Shown here: positions 25,314-34,388 of the stretch, piece after piece
Position numbering within the stretch: the stretch's first letter is position 1
How the letters are laid out: each line of letters begins with the position of its first letter
Source of the DNA: Paenibacillus uliginis N3/975
GTDB lineage: Bacteria > Bacillota > Bacilli > Paenibacillales > Paenibacillaceae
NCBI RefSeq assembly: GCF_900177425.1
Contig: NZ_LT840184.1
Coordinates: 1,329,487 to 1,393,486 of the forward strand
Direction: 5' to 3'
DNA length: 64,000 nt
Position numbers and translations under genes: made by a program
The notes under the pieces: model-generated
Seen by the model: only the letters and a program-made list of their open reading frames with translations
What the model was told of the DNA's origin: nothing
Databases searched by the model: none

Positions 25314-25389
25314 AAGTGCACCTCCTAAAATGGACATTGGAAAAACCTCCGGGTTGATCTGATTGAAATTTTTGGGGGTGCATTTTTTC
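25314..25389 (+). repeat. Short palindromic IS-end remnant or terminator
   Basis: AAGTGCACCTCCTAAAAT on the left is inverted as ATTTTTGGGGGTGCATTTTTT on the right, with about 50 bases between. It resembles the two ends of an IS element with the middle deleted, and the T-run after the right arm lets it work as a terminator behind the broken stalk gene. No family can be named safely. Confidence 0.4.
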
Positions 25390-25448
25390 TTGGTCATTAA
25401 AGGACACATTATTTTTTTTGGGCGAAGGTACCGAATGATTTAAAAGGC

Positions 25449-25509
25449 TTGAAAAAGTGACACGCGTGTCGTATATTCTAATAAGTAATAAAGTGACACA
25501 TGTGTCACT
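25449..25509 (+). promoter_or_regulatory. TetR/ABC operon promoter with two palindromic operators
   Basis: TTGAAA (25449-25454), exactly 17 bases, then TATATT (25472-25477). The spacer holds the perfect palindrome GACACGCGTGTC (25459-25470). A second perfect palindrome, AGTGACACATGTGTCACT, lies downstream at 25492-25509. Both share GTGACAC-GTGTC and their centres are 36 bases apart. This is classical self-repression by the TetR regulator encoded next: one dimer between -35 and -10, one just past the start of transcription. Confidence 0.85.
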
Positions 25510-25546
25510 CGCTTTATATTAGTAATTCCAGGAGGTACATTTTTAT

Positions 25547-26128
25547 ATGGGGTCAAAAGCTGTTGAGAAAAGAAATTATATTTTAGCAAAGGCTACACAT
25601 GTTTTTATTCGGGAGGGCTATACCTCCGTGACTATGAAAGACATTGTTGAGGAATGTGGTATAAGTCGAGGCGGTTTATACAAATATTTTAGCTCCACTA
25701 AAGAAATTTTCGAGGGGATTTTATCGTCTCAGAAAAGCGTAGATCATTCTTATTTTTTTGAGAGCATGAAAAATGAAAAAAATGCCGTAACCATTTTAAC
25801 TGAATTTTTGCAGCAGCAGAAAGAGGAGTTATTAAATATTGGTAGCACCATCAGGTTAGCCATTTATGAGTTCTTCTTATCTCAAAAAGATAATTCGTTC
25901 GAGGGGATTTTAGAGCAGTACTTTAATGTTGCTGTTGCTATGATTTCGAAAACACTCTCCTATGGAATTGAGCGAAAAGAAATAATGCCTCTAGATACAG
26001 ATGGAATGGCAAGGCAAATTGTGATTTTGCTTGAAGGGTTAACGATTATGGCTTTGAGCATGTCTGTTTCACCAACACTGATAGACGAGCAGATAGACAT
26101 GATGGTGAAAAGAATAGTTTCAGCTTGA
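25547..26128 (+). CDS. TetR-family repressor
   Basis: 193 residues. The N-terminal helix-turn-helix (about 9-55) includes TSVTMKDIVEECGISRGGLY, followed by the usual FSSTKEIFEGIL; the C-terminal ligand domain is unrecognised. It should bind the palindromes at 25459-25509 and control its own gene and the ABC transporter. The ATG follows CCAGGAGGTAC. Very AT-rich coding, like the next two genes, which points to transfer from a low-GC donor. Confidence 0.9.
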   Translation: MGSKAVEKRNYILAKATHVFIREGYTSVTMKDIVEECGISRGGLYKYFSSTKEIFEGILSSQKSVDHSYFFESMKNEKNAVTILTEFLQQQKEELLNIGSTIRLAIYEFFLSQKDNSFEGILEQYFNVAVAMISKTLSYGIERKEIMPLDTDGMARQIVILLEGLTIMALSMSVSPTLIDEQIDMMVKRIVSA

Positions 26129-26143
26129 GAATGGAGGACAATA

Positions 26144-26848
26144 ATGAAGCCAATTATCAGGGCAGAAAAAATAATAAAAAAATTCAACAATAACGAAACG
26201 GTCTTAAAAGGAATAGACCTGTCCATCTCATCTAATTCGTTCACGGTTATTTTAGGTCAAAGTGGTTCTGGAAAGTCTACATTACTTAATGTTTTATCTG
26301 GTCTATTACGTCCGACTTCTGGCAAAGTTTTTTACAATGATATTGATATCACCAAACTAAGCAAAAGAGAACTATCAAATTTAAAGCGCAATGAACTTAG
26401 TATTATTTTTCAAAATTATTTATTGCTTGCAGATTTAACCGCCGAAGAAAATATCACAATTGGCATGTCTCATCAAAAAGTAGATCTATCGTATAACGAA
26501 TTAACAAAAATATTAGGAATTGAGGACATTCTATATAAGTTTCCATCCCAATTATCAGGAGGGCAGCAACAGCGCGTTGCCATTGCAAGAGCGATTATAA
26601 AAAAACCTCATGTTCTATTTTGCGATGAAGCTACAGGCTCACTTGATGAAGAAAATAGTAAAATAGTCGTCGCCCTTTTACATGAAATCAAAAAGAGATA
26701 TGGTGTAACAGTTATTTTTACTACTCACAATTTAAAAATTGCAGAAACGGCAGATCGAGTCATTACGGTGAAAGATGGTGCTGTTTATAAAGATATATGG
26801 AATGAAACCCCTTTATCTGCAAATGAAATAGATTGGGAGATCAATTAA
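26144..26848 (+). CDS. ABC transporter ATP-binding protein (MacB/LolD type)
   Basis: 234 residues. Walker A GQSGSGKST (38-46), Q-loop IIFQNYLLL, signature LSGGQQQR, Walker B VLFCDEATGSLD and the switch TTHN. It pairs with the FtsX-like permease encoded directly after (the stop is followed at once by the ATG). Such pairs often export peptides or antimicrobials, or give resistance to them. The substrate here is unknown; the TetR partner suggests induction by the substrate. Confidence 0.92.
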   Translation: MKPIIRAEKIIKKFNNNETVLKGIDLSISSNSFTVILGQSGSGKSTLLNVLSGLLRPTSGKVFYNDIDITKLSKRELSNLKRNELSIIFQNYLLLADLTAEENITIGMSHQKVDLSYNELTKILGIEDILYKFPSQLSGGQQQRVAIARAIIKKPHVLFCDEATGSLDEENSKIVVALLHEIKKRYGVTVIFTTHNLKIAETADRVITVKDGAVYKDIWNETPLSANEIDWEIN

Positions 26849-28564
26849 ATGAAATATTTATTTAAACAGTCATTTACAAGCTTATTAAAAACGAAAAGCA
26901 ATATTATCATCCTTTTTGCATTGGTAACATTGACGTCTTTTATGTATTTTTTTGTCCAATTCTCAGTAGATGAAAATATGAGTACATTAAATTCAATGAT
27001 TCAATCAGGCCAGACTTTAACGGATAATCAGGAAAAATTTCTTACAGCTTTACAATCCAATACCATTCTTGCGCGTAGTTTTCTAATTATTTTAATTCTG
27101 ATAACTGGATTTATTTTCTACATGTTCTATAAACGATATTTTACTCTTCATAAAAAGGAAATCGGATGTTTTAAGGCTCTAGGCTATACTGATCAAACGA
27201 TATGTTTTATATTCATCTCATTTACTTTCCTAATTTCAATAGTAGGCTCATTGCTAGGAATGATACTAGGATGGTTCGGTTCTGATCTATTACTAACTGC
27301 CAGCATTGAAGCTTATTCTGTTGAAAATGTAAAAAAAGGTATTCATCTCTTTAGTTTCATGTTGGGCGTTGTATCAGTAGTTATTGTCTTGTGCGTTATT
27401 ACAACTTGGGCTTGTTACCAGTTTTATAATAAAGAAACAGCATTACTTCTCAATGGTTCAGACAAGCAAAAAGAAAATCGCTTGGCTGAAAAACTCGTAA
27501 ATATTGTACCAAAACGTTATAAATTGTCTGTCAGGATAGCAATGAGAAAACCAATAACTATTTTATTAACAATTATTACTGTAGGAATAGTTACATCTTT
27601 GTTTGTCATAAGTATTTCTTTAAATTTAAGTAGTAAAAAAGTATATACATCCCAAACAGAAGGACATAGATATAGCTTTGACACAAAATACGACGAGTAT
27701 CAGACAGACGATGAAAGTAATCATGAAGTTAGCTATTATTTACGAACACCTATCGCCATAGAAATTGAATCTAAACAAGAAGTTGTTCAACAGATCGTTG
27801 GAATGGATGGACCTGTCCATCTGCTTGAACTAAAAAATGAACAAGGCACATCATTGACAATTCCAACAGATAATCAAGTTCTAATTAATCCGGCACTCAA
27901 GGAACTGTATGGATTCCACAAAGGGGACAAAATTACTTTTACAATTTCTGGACAAAGGCAAACGGCAACCATATTAGATATAGCTGAAAATGCAGAGACG
28001 AATTCGATTTATATCTCTAAAAAACAAGTGGCCGAGTGGTTAGGTGTTCCGAAAAACGTTCATACAGGCGTTTTGAGTACGGAGCCTTTAAATATGCACA
28101 ATGGAAAGACCATCACGATGACAGACAGATTGATAGAATTGGATAAAAATGCGGTATCTAACCGTATGAGTGGGGTCATTAATCAAGTATTGGGATGTAT
28201 AATTGGCTGCCTTTTAATTTATTTAGTGTTATTACTCCATTTTCAAGAAAAAATAAAAGATATATTAGTATTGGATTTATTAGGATACCAAACAAAGCAA
28301 ATTAATAAAATGCTAATTAATATTTATAGACCAATTTTGTGCTTCTCATTTATCGTGACACTTTTTCCGAGTATCTGGATAAGCCAATTAATACAAAAGA
28401 GACTATCAATACAAACTGGTGACTATATGCCTTTTCAAACAAATGCGATTACTATATTAATAATTTTGTTAATATTAAATGTAATTTATACGTGTGTACA
28501 GATGATATTTAATTTCAAAATAAAAAAAATTATAAATCAAGAACAGATAACAGATTATATTTAA
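26849..28564 (+). CDS. ABC transporter permease, FtsX-like
   Basis: 571 residues with about eight membrane helices: one at 14-36, three between 70 and 200 (the first FtsX domain), one near 235-258, and three at about 445-470, 488-510 and 530-555 (second FtsX domain). Between the fifth and sixth lies a roughly 180-residue outside domain (about 265-440). It completes the TetR/ABC operon. The length is between MacB-like and BceB-like permeases and fits neither exactly. Strongly AT-rich. Confidence 0.88.
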   Translation: MKYLFKQSFTSLLKTKSNIIILFALVTLTSFMYFFVQFSVDENMSTLNSMIQSGQTLTDNQEKFLTALQSNTILARSFLIILILITGFIFYMFYKRYFTLHKKEIGCFKALGYTDQTICFIFISFTFLISIVGSLLGMILGWFGSDLLLTASIEAYSVENVKKGIHLFSFMLGVVSVVIVLCVITTWACYQFYNKETALLLNGSDKQKENRLAEKLVNIVPKRYKLSVRIAMRKPITILLTIITVGIVTSLFVISISLNLSSKKVYTSQTEGHRYSFDTKYDEYQTDDESNHEVSYYLRTPIAIEIESKQEVVQQIVGMDGPVHLLELKNEQGTSLTIPTDNQVLINPALKELYGFHKGDKITFTISGQRQTATILDIAENAETNSIYISKKQVAEWLGVPKNVHTGVLSTEPLNMHNGKTITMTDRLIELDKNAVSNRMSGVINQVLGCIIGCLLIYLVLLLHFQEKIKDILVLDLLGYQTKQINKMLINIYRPILCFSFIVTLFPSIWISQLIQKRLSIQTGDYMPFQTNAITILIILLILNVIYTCVQMIFNFKIKKIINQEQITDYI

Positions 28565-28601
28565 CTTATTGTATAAAAACTAAATTAGCAGTTCTATATA
28601 G

Positions 28602-28650
28602 AAGAAACCATTCTGATCAATCTTTGTTCAAAATAGTTTCTTTTTGTTTG
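28602..28650 (+). terminator. Terminator of the ABC operon
   Basis: AAGAAAC-CATT pairs with AATA-GTTTCTT across about 22 bases, followed by TTTTGTTTG. Confidence 0.6.
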
Positions 28651-28753
28651 TCTAACGCACACCTTGTTATTTGTGATTAACATCATAGTATTGGTGTTTT
28701 CACGATGGTTTCTAGCCGTAGAATGGTCATGAAATCGCTTTACATTTAACAAT

Positions 28754-28793
28754 TTGTGAATTCAATCACAATGTGAATGTTCGATGCTATAAT
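28754..28793 (+). promoter_or_regulatory. FNR/CRP-type box and extended -10 promoter of the U32 operon
   Basis: A perfect palindrome TTGTGA-ATTCAA-TCACAA at 28754-28771 matches the TGTGA-N6-TCACA site bound by Bacillus FNR and by CRP. It is followed by an extended -10, TGCTATAAT (28785-28793), with no usable -35. With transcription starting near 28800-28804 the palindrome centre is about -38 to -41, the usual place for activation. A weaker copy (TTGTGA-N6-TCATAG) is at 28671-28688. Confidence 0.65.
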
Positions 28794-28846
28794 TAATATA
28801 ATTCAAATTTTAACATGTTTACCCAGAGTGGTAAGGAGGAACGACT

Positions 28847-30826
28847 ATGGCCAGATTTTTTAACGGAAAAGAAGTCGAACTGTTAGCTCCTGCTGGAACA
28901 TTTGATATTTTTAAATCAGTTATTGATATGAATTGTGACGCGGTGTATTTTGGTGGACCTTCCCTGAATATGCGTATGATGCGCAAAGGATACAACCTGA
29001 GCTATGAGGAAGTTCGTCAAGCAATCGAGATGACACATGAACGCGGCAAGCGTGCGTATGTTACAGTGAACAATCTCATGAATGAAGAGGATCTGGATGA
29101 AGCTAAACGTTATTTTGCCTTCTTGAATGAGGCTAAACCCGATGCTATCATTGCACAGGACTTGGCCGTGTTCCCACTCATTCAGAGCATGAATTATACG
29201 AATATCCCGGTGCACTCTTCCGTAATGATGAACGTTCACAATATGGATATGATTGAAGCTCTGAAGGAAATGGGGGTAACACGTGTCGTTGCCTCTCGCG
29301 AGATGGACCTGCGCACAGCGGAACTTTTACAGTCGAAGACAGACATGGAGTTTGAATACTTTATCCATGGTGACATGTGTACGGTTCACGGAGGGAACTG
29401 CTTGATTAGCTCAATGCTGTATGGCAACAGCGCGAACCGTGGACGCTGTATGAAGCCTTGCCGCTGGGATTATCGGGTGAAGAAGGATGGTCATATCTAT
29501 CCTACGGAATATCCGTTAGCAGCGAAGGACATGTACATGTATGAGCATATTCCAGAGCTCATTAAGTCCGGCATTGTGTCTTTCAAGATTGAAGGACGAA
29601 TGCGTGACGAGGAGTTTCTCCGCTTGCTTGTCAATAGCTATGGCGATGCAATTGATCGCTATATCGCCGATCCAATCGGCTTTAATCGTAAGCAGGATGC
29701 AGAAGCGTTGTATGAGAATCGCAAGCGTGATTTCTCGACAGGCTATGCTTTCGATAAGCCTGGCTTGAATTACATTAACCGCCGTTATGAGGGCACAGGC
29801 AAGTTTTACAGCACGGGCAAGGTTTTCAGCACGCCGACAGCGGAGCGTGAGCTTAAGCTTGATCGTGTAGAGCAAGTCCGTGACAGACTGGGCAGTGCAA
29901 AGCGTGAAGGAACTGCTCATGCAGCACCTAAGGTGAGCGTCCATGTGAACAATGTCGAACAAGCCCGTGCTGCTCTCGCAGCAGGCGCTGATGTGATATA
30001 TCTGACCGGAGATGTGTACCAGCCGGATCGTCCTTTTACCCGCGAAGAGATTGAGGCACTTACTGCTGAAAAGGGCCATGCACAAATTCTGCTCGGCATG
30101 CCGAGAATGATGACGGAGCTTCATATGGAGCAATACAATCAATTTATTCGTGCGGGTGCAGGCAATGGCTTCTATGGATTGGACGGCTTACTCGTGACAA
30201 ATATCGGTGCGATGCATAAGTTCCGTGATGTGCAGTTGCCGATGGTTGCGGACTTCAATCTGAACGTATTTAACCATATGTCGGCTGCTCTCTATCATGA
30301 GCGTTTCAATATGGAGCGTCTTCATGCTTCGCTTGAGCTTCCTCTGAATGACTTGACGAAGCTGCTGGACAACACGAATGTTCCAATTGAGGTTATTGTG
30401 CACGGTTCGCCAATCGTCATGTATCTGGAGCTTGATCTGTACGAGAACACGGAAGTGATGGAATCGATTGGTGAAGAGGATAATAAATTCGTCGATAACC
30501 AGTACCTCGTACTTATGACGGATAAAGGGGAGAACCCGGTATACCGCGATTGGAGCGGACGTAATCATCTGGCTCTCTCGAAAGAGCTGTGCTATTTGCC
30601 TATGCTAAAGGAATTGCACGAAGCAGGGGTTGATCATTTCCGCATTGAAGGTAAGACTTATACGCCTGAGCAGCTAGGCCATATCGTCTCTGTCTATAAG
30701 GAGGCCGTTAAGGATCTGACGCAGTGTGATTCTCTGTTTAAGGGGATGCAGCCCGTTTTTGCAGGCTATACCCTTGGCTCACTGCAGTTCGGTCAAGCGC
30801 TTAAGCTAGAGCCAGTAGAGGTATAG
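28847..30826 (+). CDS. U32 family protein with Fe-S cysteines and doubled barrel
   Basis: 659 residues. The N-terminal U32 domain (1-330) opens with ELLAPAGTFDIFKSVIDMNC and carries the four cysteines C178, C185, C201 and C205 (C-x6-C-x15-C-x3-C), which bind a 4Fe-4S cluster in characterised U32 proteins (UbiU/UbiV, TrhP, RlhA). The second half (about 360-650) starts again with a barrel-like SVHVNNVEQARAALAAGADV, so the protein looks like a tandem. Known U32 members are oxygen-independent hydroxylases of quinones, tRNA or rRNA, or collagenase-like peptidases. ATG follows AAGGAGGAACGAC. The FNR-type box upstream and the UbiA gene downstream make an anaerobic quinone or RNA hydroxylation role plausible, not proven. 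Confidence 0.85.
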   Translation: MARFFNGKEVELLAPAGTFDIFKSVIDMNCDAVYFGGPSLNMRMMRKGYNLSYEEVRQAIEMTHERGKRAYVTVNNLMNEEDLDEAKRYFAFLNEAKPDAIIAQDLAVFPLIQSMNYTNIPVHSSVMMNVHNMDMIEALKEMGVTRVVASREMDLRTAELLQSKTDMEFEYFIHGDMCTVHGGNCLISSMLYGNSANRGRCMKPCRWDYRVKKDGHIYPTEYPLAAKDMYMYEHIPELIKSGIVSFKIEGRMRDEEFLRLLVNSYGDAIDRYIADPIGFNRKQDAEALYENRKRDFSTGYAFDKPGLNYINRRYEGTGKFYSTGKVFSTPTAERELKLDRVEQVRDRLGSAKREGTAHAAPKVSVHVNNVEQARAALAAGADVIYLTGDVYQPDRPFTREEIEALTAEKGHAQILLGMPRMMTELHMEQYNQFIRAGAGNGFYGLDGLLVTNIGAMHKFRDVQLPMVADFNLNVFNHMSAALYHERFNMERLHASLELPLNDLTKLLDNTNVPIEVIVHGSPIVMYLELDLYENTEVMESIGEEDNKFVDNQYLVLMTDKGENPVYRDWSGRNHLALSKELCYLPMLKELHEAGVDHFRIEGKTYTPEQLGHIVSVYKEAVKDLTQCDSLFKGMQPVFAGYTLGSLQFGQALKLEPVEV

Positions 30827-30943
30827 GGATTAATTAATATCTGTCTATTTCTGTCATACATCATCGCAGCACTCAAGGAGGGCGGCAGACATCCTTGTCT
30901 GCCGCTTCTTGCGGGAAATCATATATACAAAGGGTGGATGAAC

Positions 30944-32269
30944 GTGAGTAACTTGAATCAAGATCATGGTCATAGTCAGCAGGCGTCATATATCGGTCCA
31001 GAAGGAGTATTGGAGAAGCGTAAACAATATTTCTTCCCGTGTACGCATCATTTTTATAGAAATCCGCCGCAAATTGTGCGGGGAAAGATGCAATATCTGT
31101 ATGATGAGCAGGGACGTGAATATGTGGACTTCTTCGCAGGCGTATCTGTCGTTGCCTGCGGACACTGCAATGAGCAGATTACGGCGAAGACGATCGAGCA
31201 GCTTCAGACGCTGCAGCATACAACGACGATCTATCTGACGCAGCCAATGGTCGATCTGGCTGAACGGTTAGCGAACGGAGTGCTGCCGGGCAGCCTGAAG
31301 CGCACCTTCTTCTGCAATAGTGGATCAGAGGCGAATGAAGGCGCTATGCTGCTTGCTCGGCTGCATACAAAGCGCCGAGACTTTATCGCACTTGAGTACG
31401 GATTGCATGGCCGCACGTATCTGACGATGGGCGTGACAGGTATTCCGATGTGGCGCTCGGATGATCACCTGGATACAGGCGTTACGTTCATTCCGCGCCC
31501 TTATGATCCGGAACTGGATGATGAGACGGCTGCACGCCGCTCGGTTGAAGCGCTCCGTGAGGTGCTTGACAAGAAGGGAGATACAATCGCAGCGATGATT
31601 GTTGAACCTATTCAAGGCAACGGGGGCATGATTACTCCGCCGAATTGGTACTTCCGCGAGGTAAAAGCGCTGCTCGAACAGTATGGCGTTCTGCTCATCG
31701 CAGATGAGATTCAGACTGGTTTCGGCCGCACGGGTAAGATGTTCGCCATGGAGCATTACGGCGTCGTGCCGGACATTATGGCGATGGCGAAGGCGCTCGG
31801 CAACGGGGTGCCGATCGGAGCGTTTGCGACGACAGATGAGATTGCAGCGAGCTTCAATCGACCGTCGGCGTCTACTTTCGGCGGTAATCCAATGTCAGCT
31901 GTGACAGCACTGGCTGTGCTGGATTATATCGAGCATGAAGGCCTGGTTGAGCGTGCGGAGCGGGTGGGCGGACGCCTCATTAAAGGGCTCCGTATCCTGC
32001 AGGAGAAGCATCAGCTTATCGTGGATGTACGCGGTAAAGGCTTTATGTGCGGAGCGGAATTGCGCGGAGCAGATGCACAAGCGAGTGCTGACTTGACGGA
32101 TGCTGTGCTAGAACAGATGAAGGATCTCGGCTATATTATCGGCAAGAACGGCACTGGCCGCAATGTGCTGGCTTTCCAGCCGCCGATCATCATGCCGTCT
32201 CAAGACGTTGATGCAATGCTGAAGGCGCTGGACGACGTGTTGACAGCTTGCGAAGCAGGGGAGTGCTGA
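30944..32269 (+). CDS. Class III aminotransferase (PLP)
   Basis: About 441 residues. Fold-type I class III features: FFCNSGSEANEGAM, DEIQTGFGRTG, and the PLP lysine near 283 in AMAKALGNGVPIGA. Close relatives are annotated as alanine-glyoxylate, 4-aminobutyrate or aspartate-family aminotransferases; the substrate cannot be set from sequence. GTG 30944 is preferred: AAAGGGTGG lies six bases upstream, while it touches the ATG at 30938. It lies 117 bases after the U32 gene and 7 bases before ubiA-like, so it belongs to the same unit with some chance of its own promoter. Confidence 0.88.
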   Translation: MSNLNQDHGHSQQASYIGPEGVLEKRKQYFFPCTHHFYRNPPQIVRGKMQYLYDEQGREYVDFFAGVSVVACGHCNEQITAKTIEQLQTLQHTTTIYLTQPMVDLAERLANGVLPGSLKRTFFCNSGSEANEGAMLLARLHTKRRDFIALEYGLHGRTYLTMGVTGIPMWRSDDHLDTGVTFIPRPYDPELDDETAARRSVEALREVLDKKGDTIAAMIVEPIQGNGGMITPPNWYFREVKALLEQYGVLLIADEIQTGFGRTGKMFAMEHYGVVPDIMAMAKALGNGVPIGAFATTDEIAASFNRPSASTFGGNPMSAVTALAVLDYIEHEGLVERAERVGGRLIKGLRILQEKHQLIVDVRGKGFMCGAELRGADAQASADLTDAVLEQMKDLGYIIGKNGTGRNVLAFQPPIIMPSQDVDAMLKALDDVLTACEAGEC

Positions 32270-32276
32270 TCCGGTC

Positions 32277-33149
32277 ATGGAACTGATTCGCAAGTTTACG
32301 CGCAAGACCCGAATGTTTGGTGAGCTCGTCATGTTTTCGCATACATTATTCTCCCTGCCTTTCGCACTCATCTCGATGGTGTGGGCAGCAGGAGGCATCC
32401 CATCCGGGTATGTGCTCCTATGGTCACTTATTGCGCTTGTTGCCGCACGTAACGGCGCCAACGCCTTTAATCGCCTCGTAGATCGGCAATTCGACGCGGC
32501 GAATCCGCGTACGGCGCATCGCCATCTGCCGCGCAAGCTGCTGCATGAACGCGAAGTGACGACCTTCGTTGTTGTCAACTTTGCAATTTTCATACTCGCA
32601 GCGGGTATGCTGAATCCGCTATGCTTGTGGTTGTCGCCGGTGGCCATCATACTAATCTGCTCGTACTCTTACACAAAGCGCTTTACATGGCTCTGCCACC
32701 TGTATCTTGGCTTTACCATCGCCTCCGCACCGATTGGCGCATGGTTCGCTGTAACGGGCGAATTCGCCTTCACGCCATTCGTGATCGGCACGATCGTCAT
32801 GCTGTGGATCGGCGGCTTCGATATTATCTACGCGACACAGGATATAGAATTCGACCGCGAGACAGGCCTCTGGAGTGTGCCGCGCGTGTTCGGTCTGGAT
32901 GAAGCGCTCTTTATTGCGCGCGGCTTGCATACGATTATGGTACTTCTGTTATTCTCCCTGTACGTTCTTCAAGACCTCGGTTGGTTGTACCTGATTGGCA
33001 TCCTGTTCGCGACAATACTGCTTGCAGTTGAGCATAACATCATTAAGCCATCAAATCGCAAGCGGATGAATGTGGCCTCCTACAATTTGAATCAGGTGAT
33101 CAGTATGGTGATTCTGTTCTGTACGATGGCGGATTATTTTCTAACATAG
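32277..33149 (+). CDS. UbiA-family prenyltransferase (MqnP/4-hydroxybenzoate type)
   Basis: 290 residues, about eight to nine membrane helices. Both Asp-rich motifs are kept: N65-RLV-D69-RQF-D73 with the following NPRT, and D189-IEF-D193. The enzyme transfers a prenyl chain to an aromatic acid. The sequence looks like the 4-hydroxybenzoate or MqnP branch, not MenA, so it may serve a quinone other than the standard menaquinone step. No UbiX or UbiD partner is in the window. ATG 7 bases after the aminotransferase stop; a strong terminator follows. Confidence 0.87.
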   Translation: MELIRKFTRKTRMFGELVMFSHTLFSLPFALISMVWAAGGIPSGYVLLWSLIALVAARNGANAFNRLVDRQFDAANPRTAHRHLPRKLLHEREVTTFVVVNFAIFILAAGMLNPLCLWLSPVAIILICSYSYTKRFTWLCHLYLGFTIASAPIGAWFAVTGEFAFTPFVIGTIVMLWIGGFDIIYATQDIEFDRETGLWSVPRVFGLDEALFIARGLHTIMVLLLFSLYVLQDLGWLYLIGILFATILLAVEHNIIKPSNRKRMNVASYNLNQVISMVILFCTMADYFLT

Positions 33150-33186
33150 GTTCATAATACATTCGCTATTACGATTGATTCAAAAT

Positions 33187-33235
33187 AGAAAAGCCTTCCC
33201 AGTAGATTAGTCTACTCTACTGGGAAGGCTTTTCT
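33187..33235. terminator. Strong bidirectional terminator
   Basis: A perfect 20-bp stem around AGAAAAGCCTTCCCAGTAGA, 9-base loop, between the convergent UbiA-like and HD-GYP genes. Confidence 0.9.
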
Positions 33236-33249
33236 TTCGTTGATGATAA

Positions 33250-34296
33250 TTAAAATAGTATTTCTTGAATCGCGAATTCCCGTTCCTTGGAAAGATCAAT
33301 AAATCGGTCAGAGGTTTGAACGAGTGGACGGAAATAGTCCGATTGGTTATTCATGATAATGATTCCGGACTCCCCTGAGGAGAGAATGACTTTTTTTCCA
33401 ATAAAGTTCGGAAGCATGTTCTGGATAAAAGCATGTGAAGGTTTGCCATTCAATTTACCGAAACTAAGGCTATAGAGCTCCCTCAGAACGATAAGCAGTT
33501 GTTGTTTGGACTGATAGACCCTGTTGGTTGTCATGGCACTGTAAACGTCCGCTACAGCTGTAATATGAGAGTATGGGTGAATCTGTTCTTCACGAAGGCT
33601 CTTTGGATATCCAGTTCCGTCATCCCGTTCATGATGCTGCAGAGCAACAAGTGCTGTAACCTTGTCGTCGATGGACTCGCGAATGATATCATAACCATAA
33701 ACCGTATGCAGTTTAATCTCCTCGAACTCCTGAGGAGAGAGTTTACCAGGCTTGTCCAGTATTTCTTTCGGTATTTTGCTCTTGCCGATATCGTGCAGAT
33801 AACCAGCTTTGCCAATGTCATAGGATTCTCTAGAGGAGTAGCCCATCCATGTGGCAAGGTAATAGGAAAGCATACCGACCTGCATGGAATGCTTGTATGT
33901 ATAATCGTCCTTACCGTTCAGCAGCAGAAGAAGAGAAACGACGTCTTTTTGTCCCATTAAGGAACCAACAACAGGCTGAAATGAATCATCAACGACACTT
34001 TTGTTAAATTTTCCGGTTTTAAACGCTTCCATAAAAATAGTGGAAAATCCGTCAATGGCTTGGTCAAAATGCGGTTTGACCTTGCTCAGTGATTCCGGTG
34101 TTTCAGACGACGGATCAATAGACAAGAGGATCTCACGGGGTTCAATATCAATATAGTCGATACTATGCTGCAAAAGCCTCGATATTTCCTCGAGCTGAAC
34201 AATCGTTCCTTTTTTTAGGACATGGACACCATTTCTGTTGAAAATTTCTCGCAGCATTGTATCACCGGGTATCAGGTCCGTGACGTGTACTCTCAA
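33250..34296 (-). CDS. HD-GYP domain phosphodiesterase (first)
   Basis: 348 residues. N-terminal 60-residue region (MRVHVTDLIPGDTMLREIFN) of the type often found before HD-GYP. The HD-GYP domain runs from about 125 to 300, with LHDIGKSKIP (H168, D169) and HHERDDGTGYP ending at 231. It should hydrolyse cyclic di-GMP or a related dinucleotide. The C-terminal 50 residues look like a small beta domain. TTG start behind AAGAGGTG; the nearby ATG runs into a stop at once. A paralogue with the same layout is at 37686. Confidence 0.92.
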   Translation of the reverse strand: MRVHVTDLIPGDTMLREIFNRNGVHVLKKGTIVQLEEISRLLQHSIDYIDIEPREILLSIDPSSETPESLSKVKPHFDQAIDGFSTIFMEAFKTGKFNKSVVDDSFQPVVGSLMGQKDVVSLLLLLNGKDDYTYKHSMQVGMLSYYLATWMGYSSRESYDIGKAGYLHDIGKSKIPKEILDKPGKLSPQEFEEIKLHTVYGYDIIRESIDDKVTALVALQHHERDDGTGYPKSLREEQIHPYSHITAVADVYSAMTTNRVYQSKQQLLIVLRELYSLSFGKLNGKPSHAFIQNMLPNFIGKKVILSSGESGIIIMNNQSDYFRPLVQTSDRFIDLSKEREFAIQEILF

Positions 34297-34388
34297 ATCA
34301 TTGCACCTCTTACCTGTGTAATTAAGTATATAGTTTTATTATAAATCAATCTTAGCAAGAAAAAAATGGATTTACAATGACTTATTGA

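Noticed and set aside
29516..30142. 208-codon open frame opposite the U32 gene
   Set aside because: Shadow frame without ribosome site or recognisable protein.
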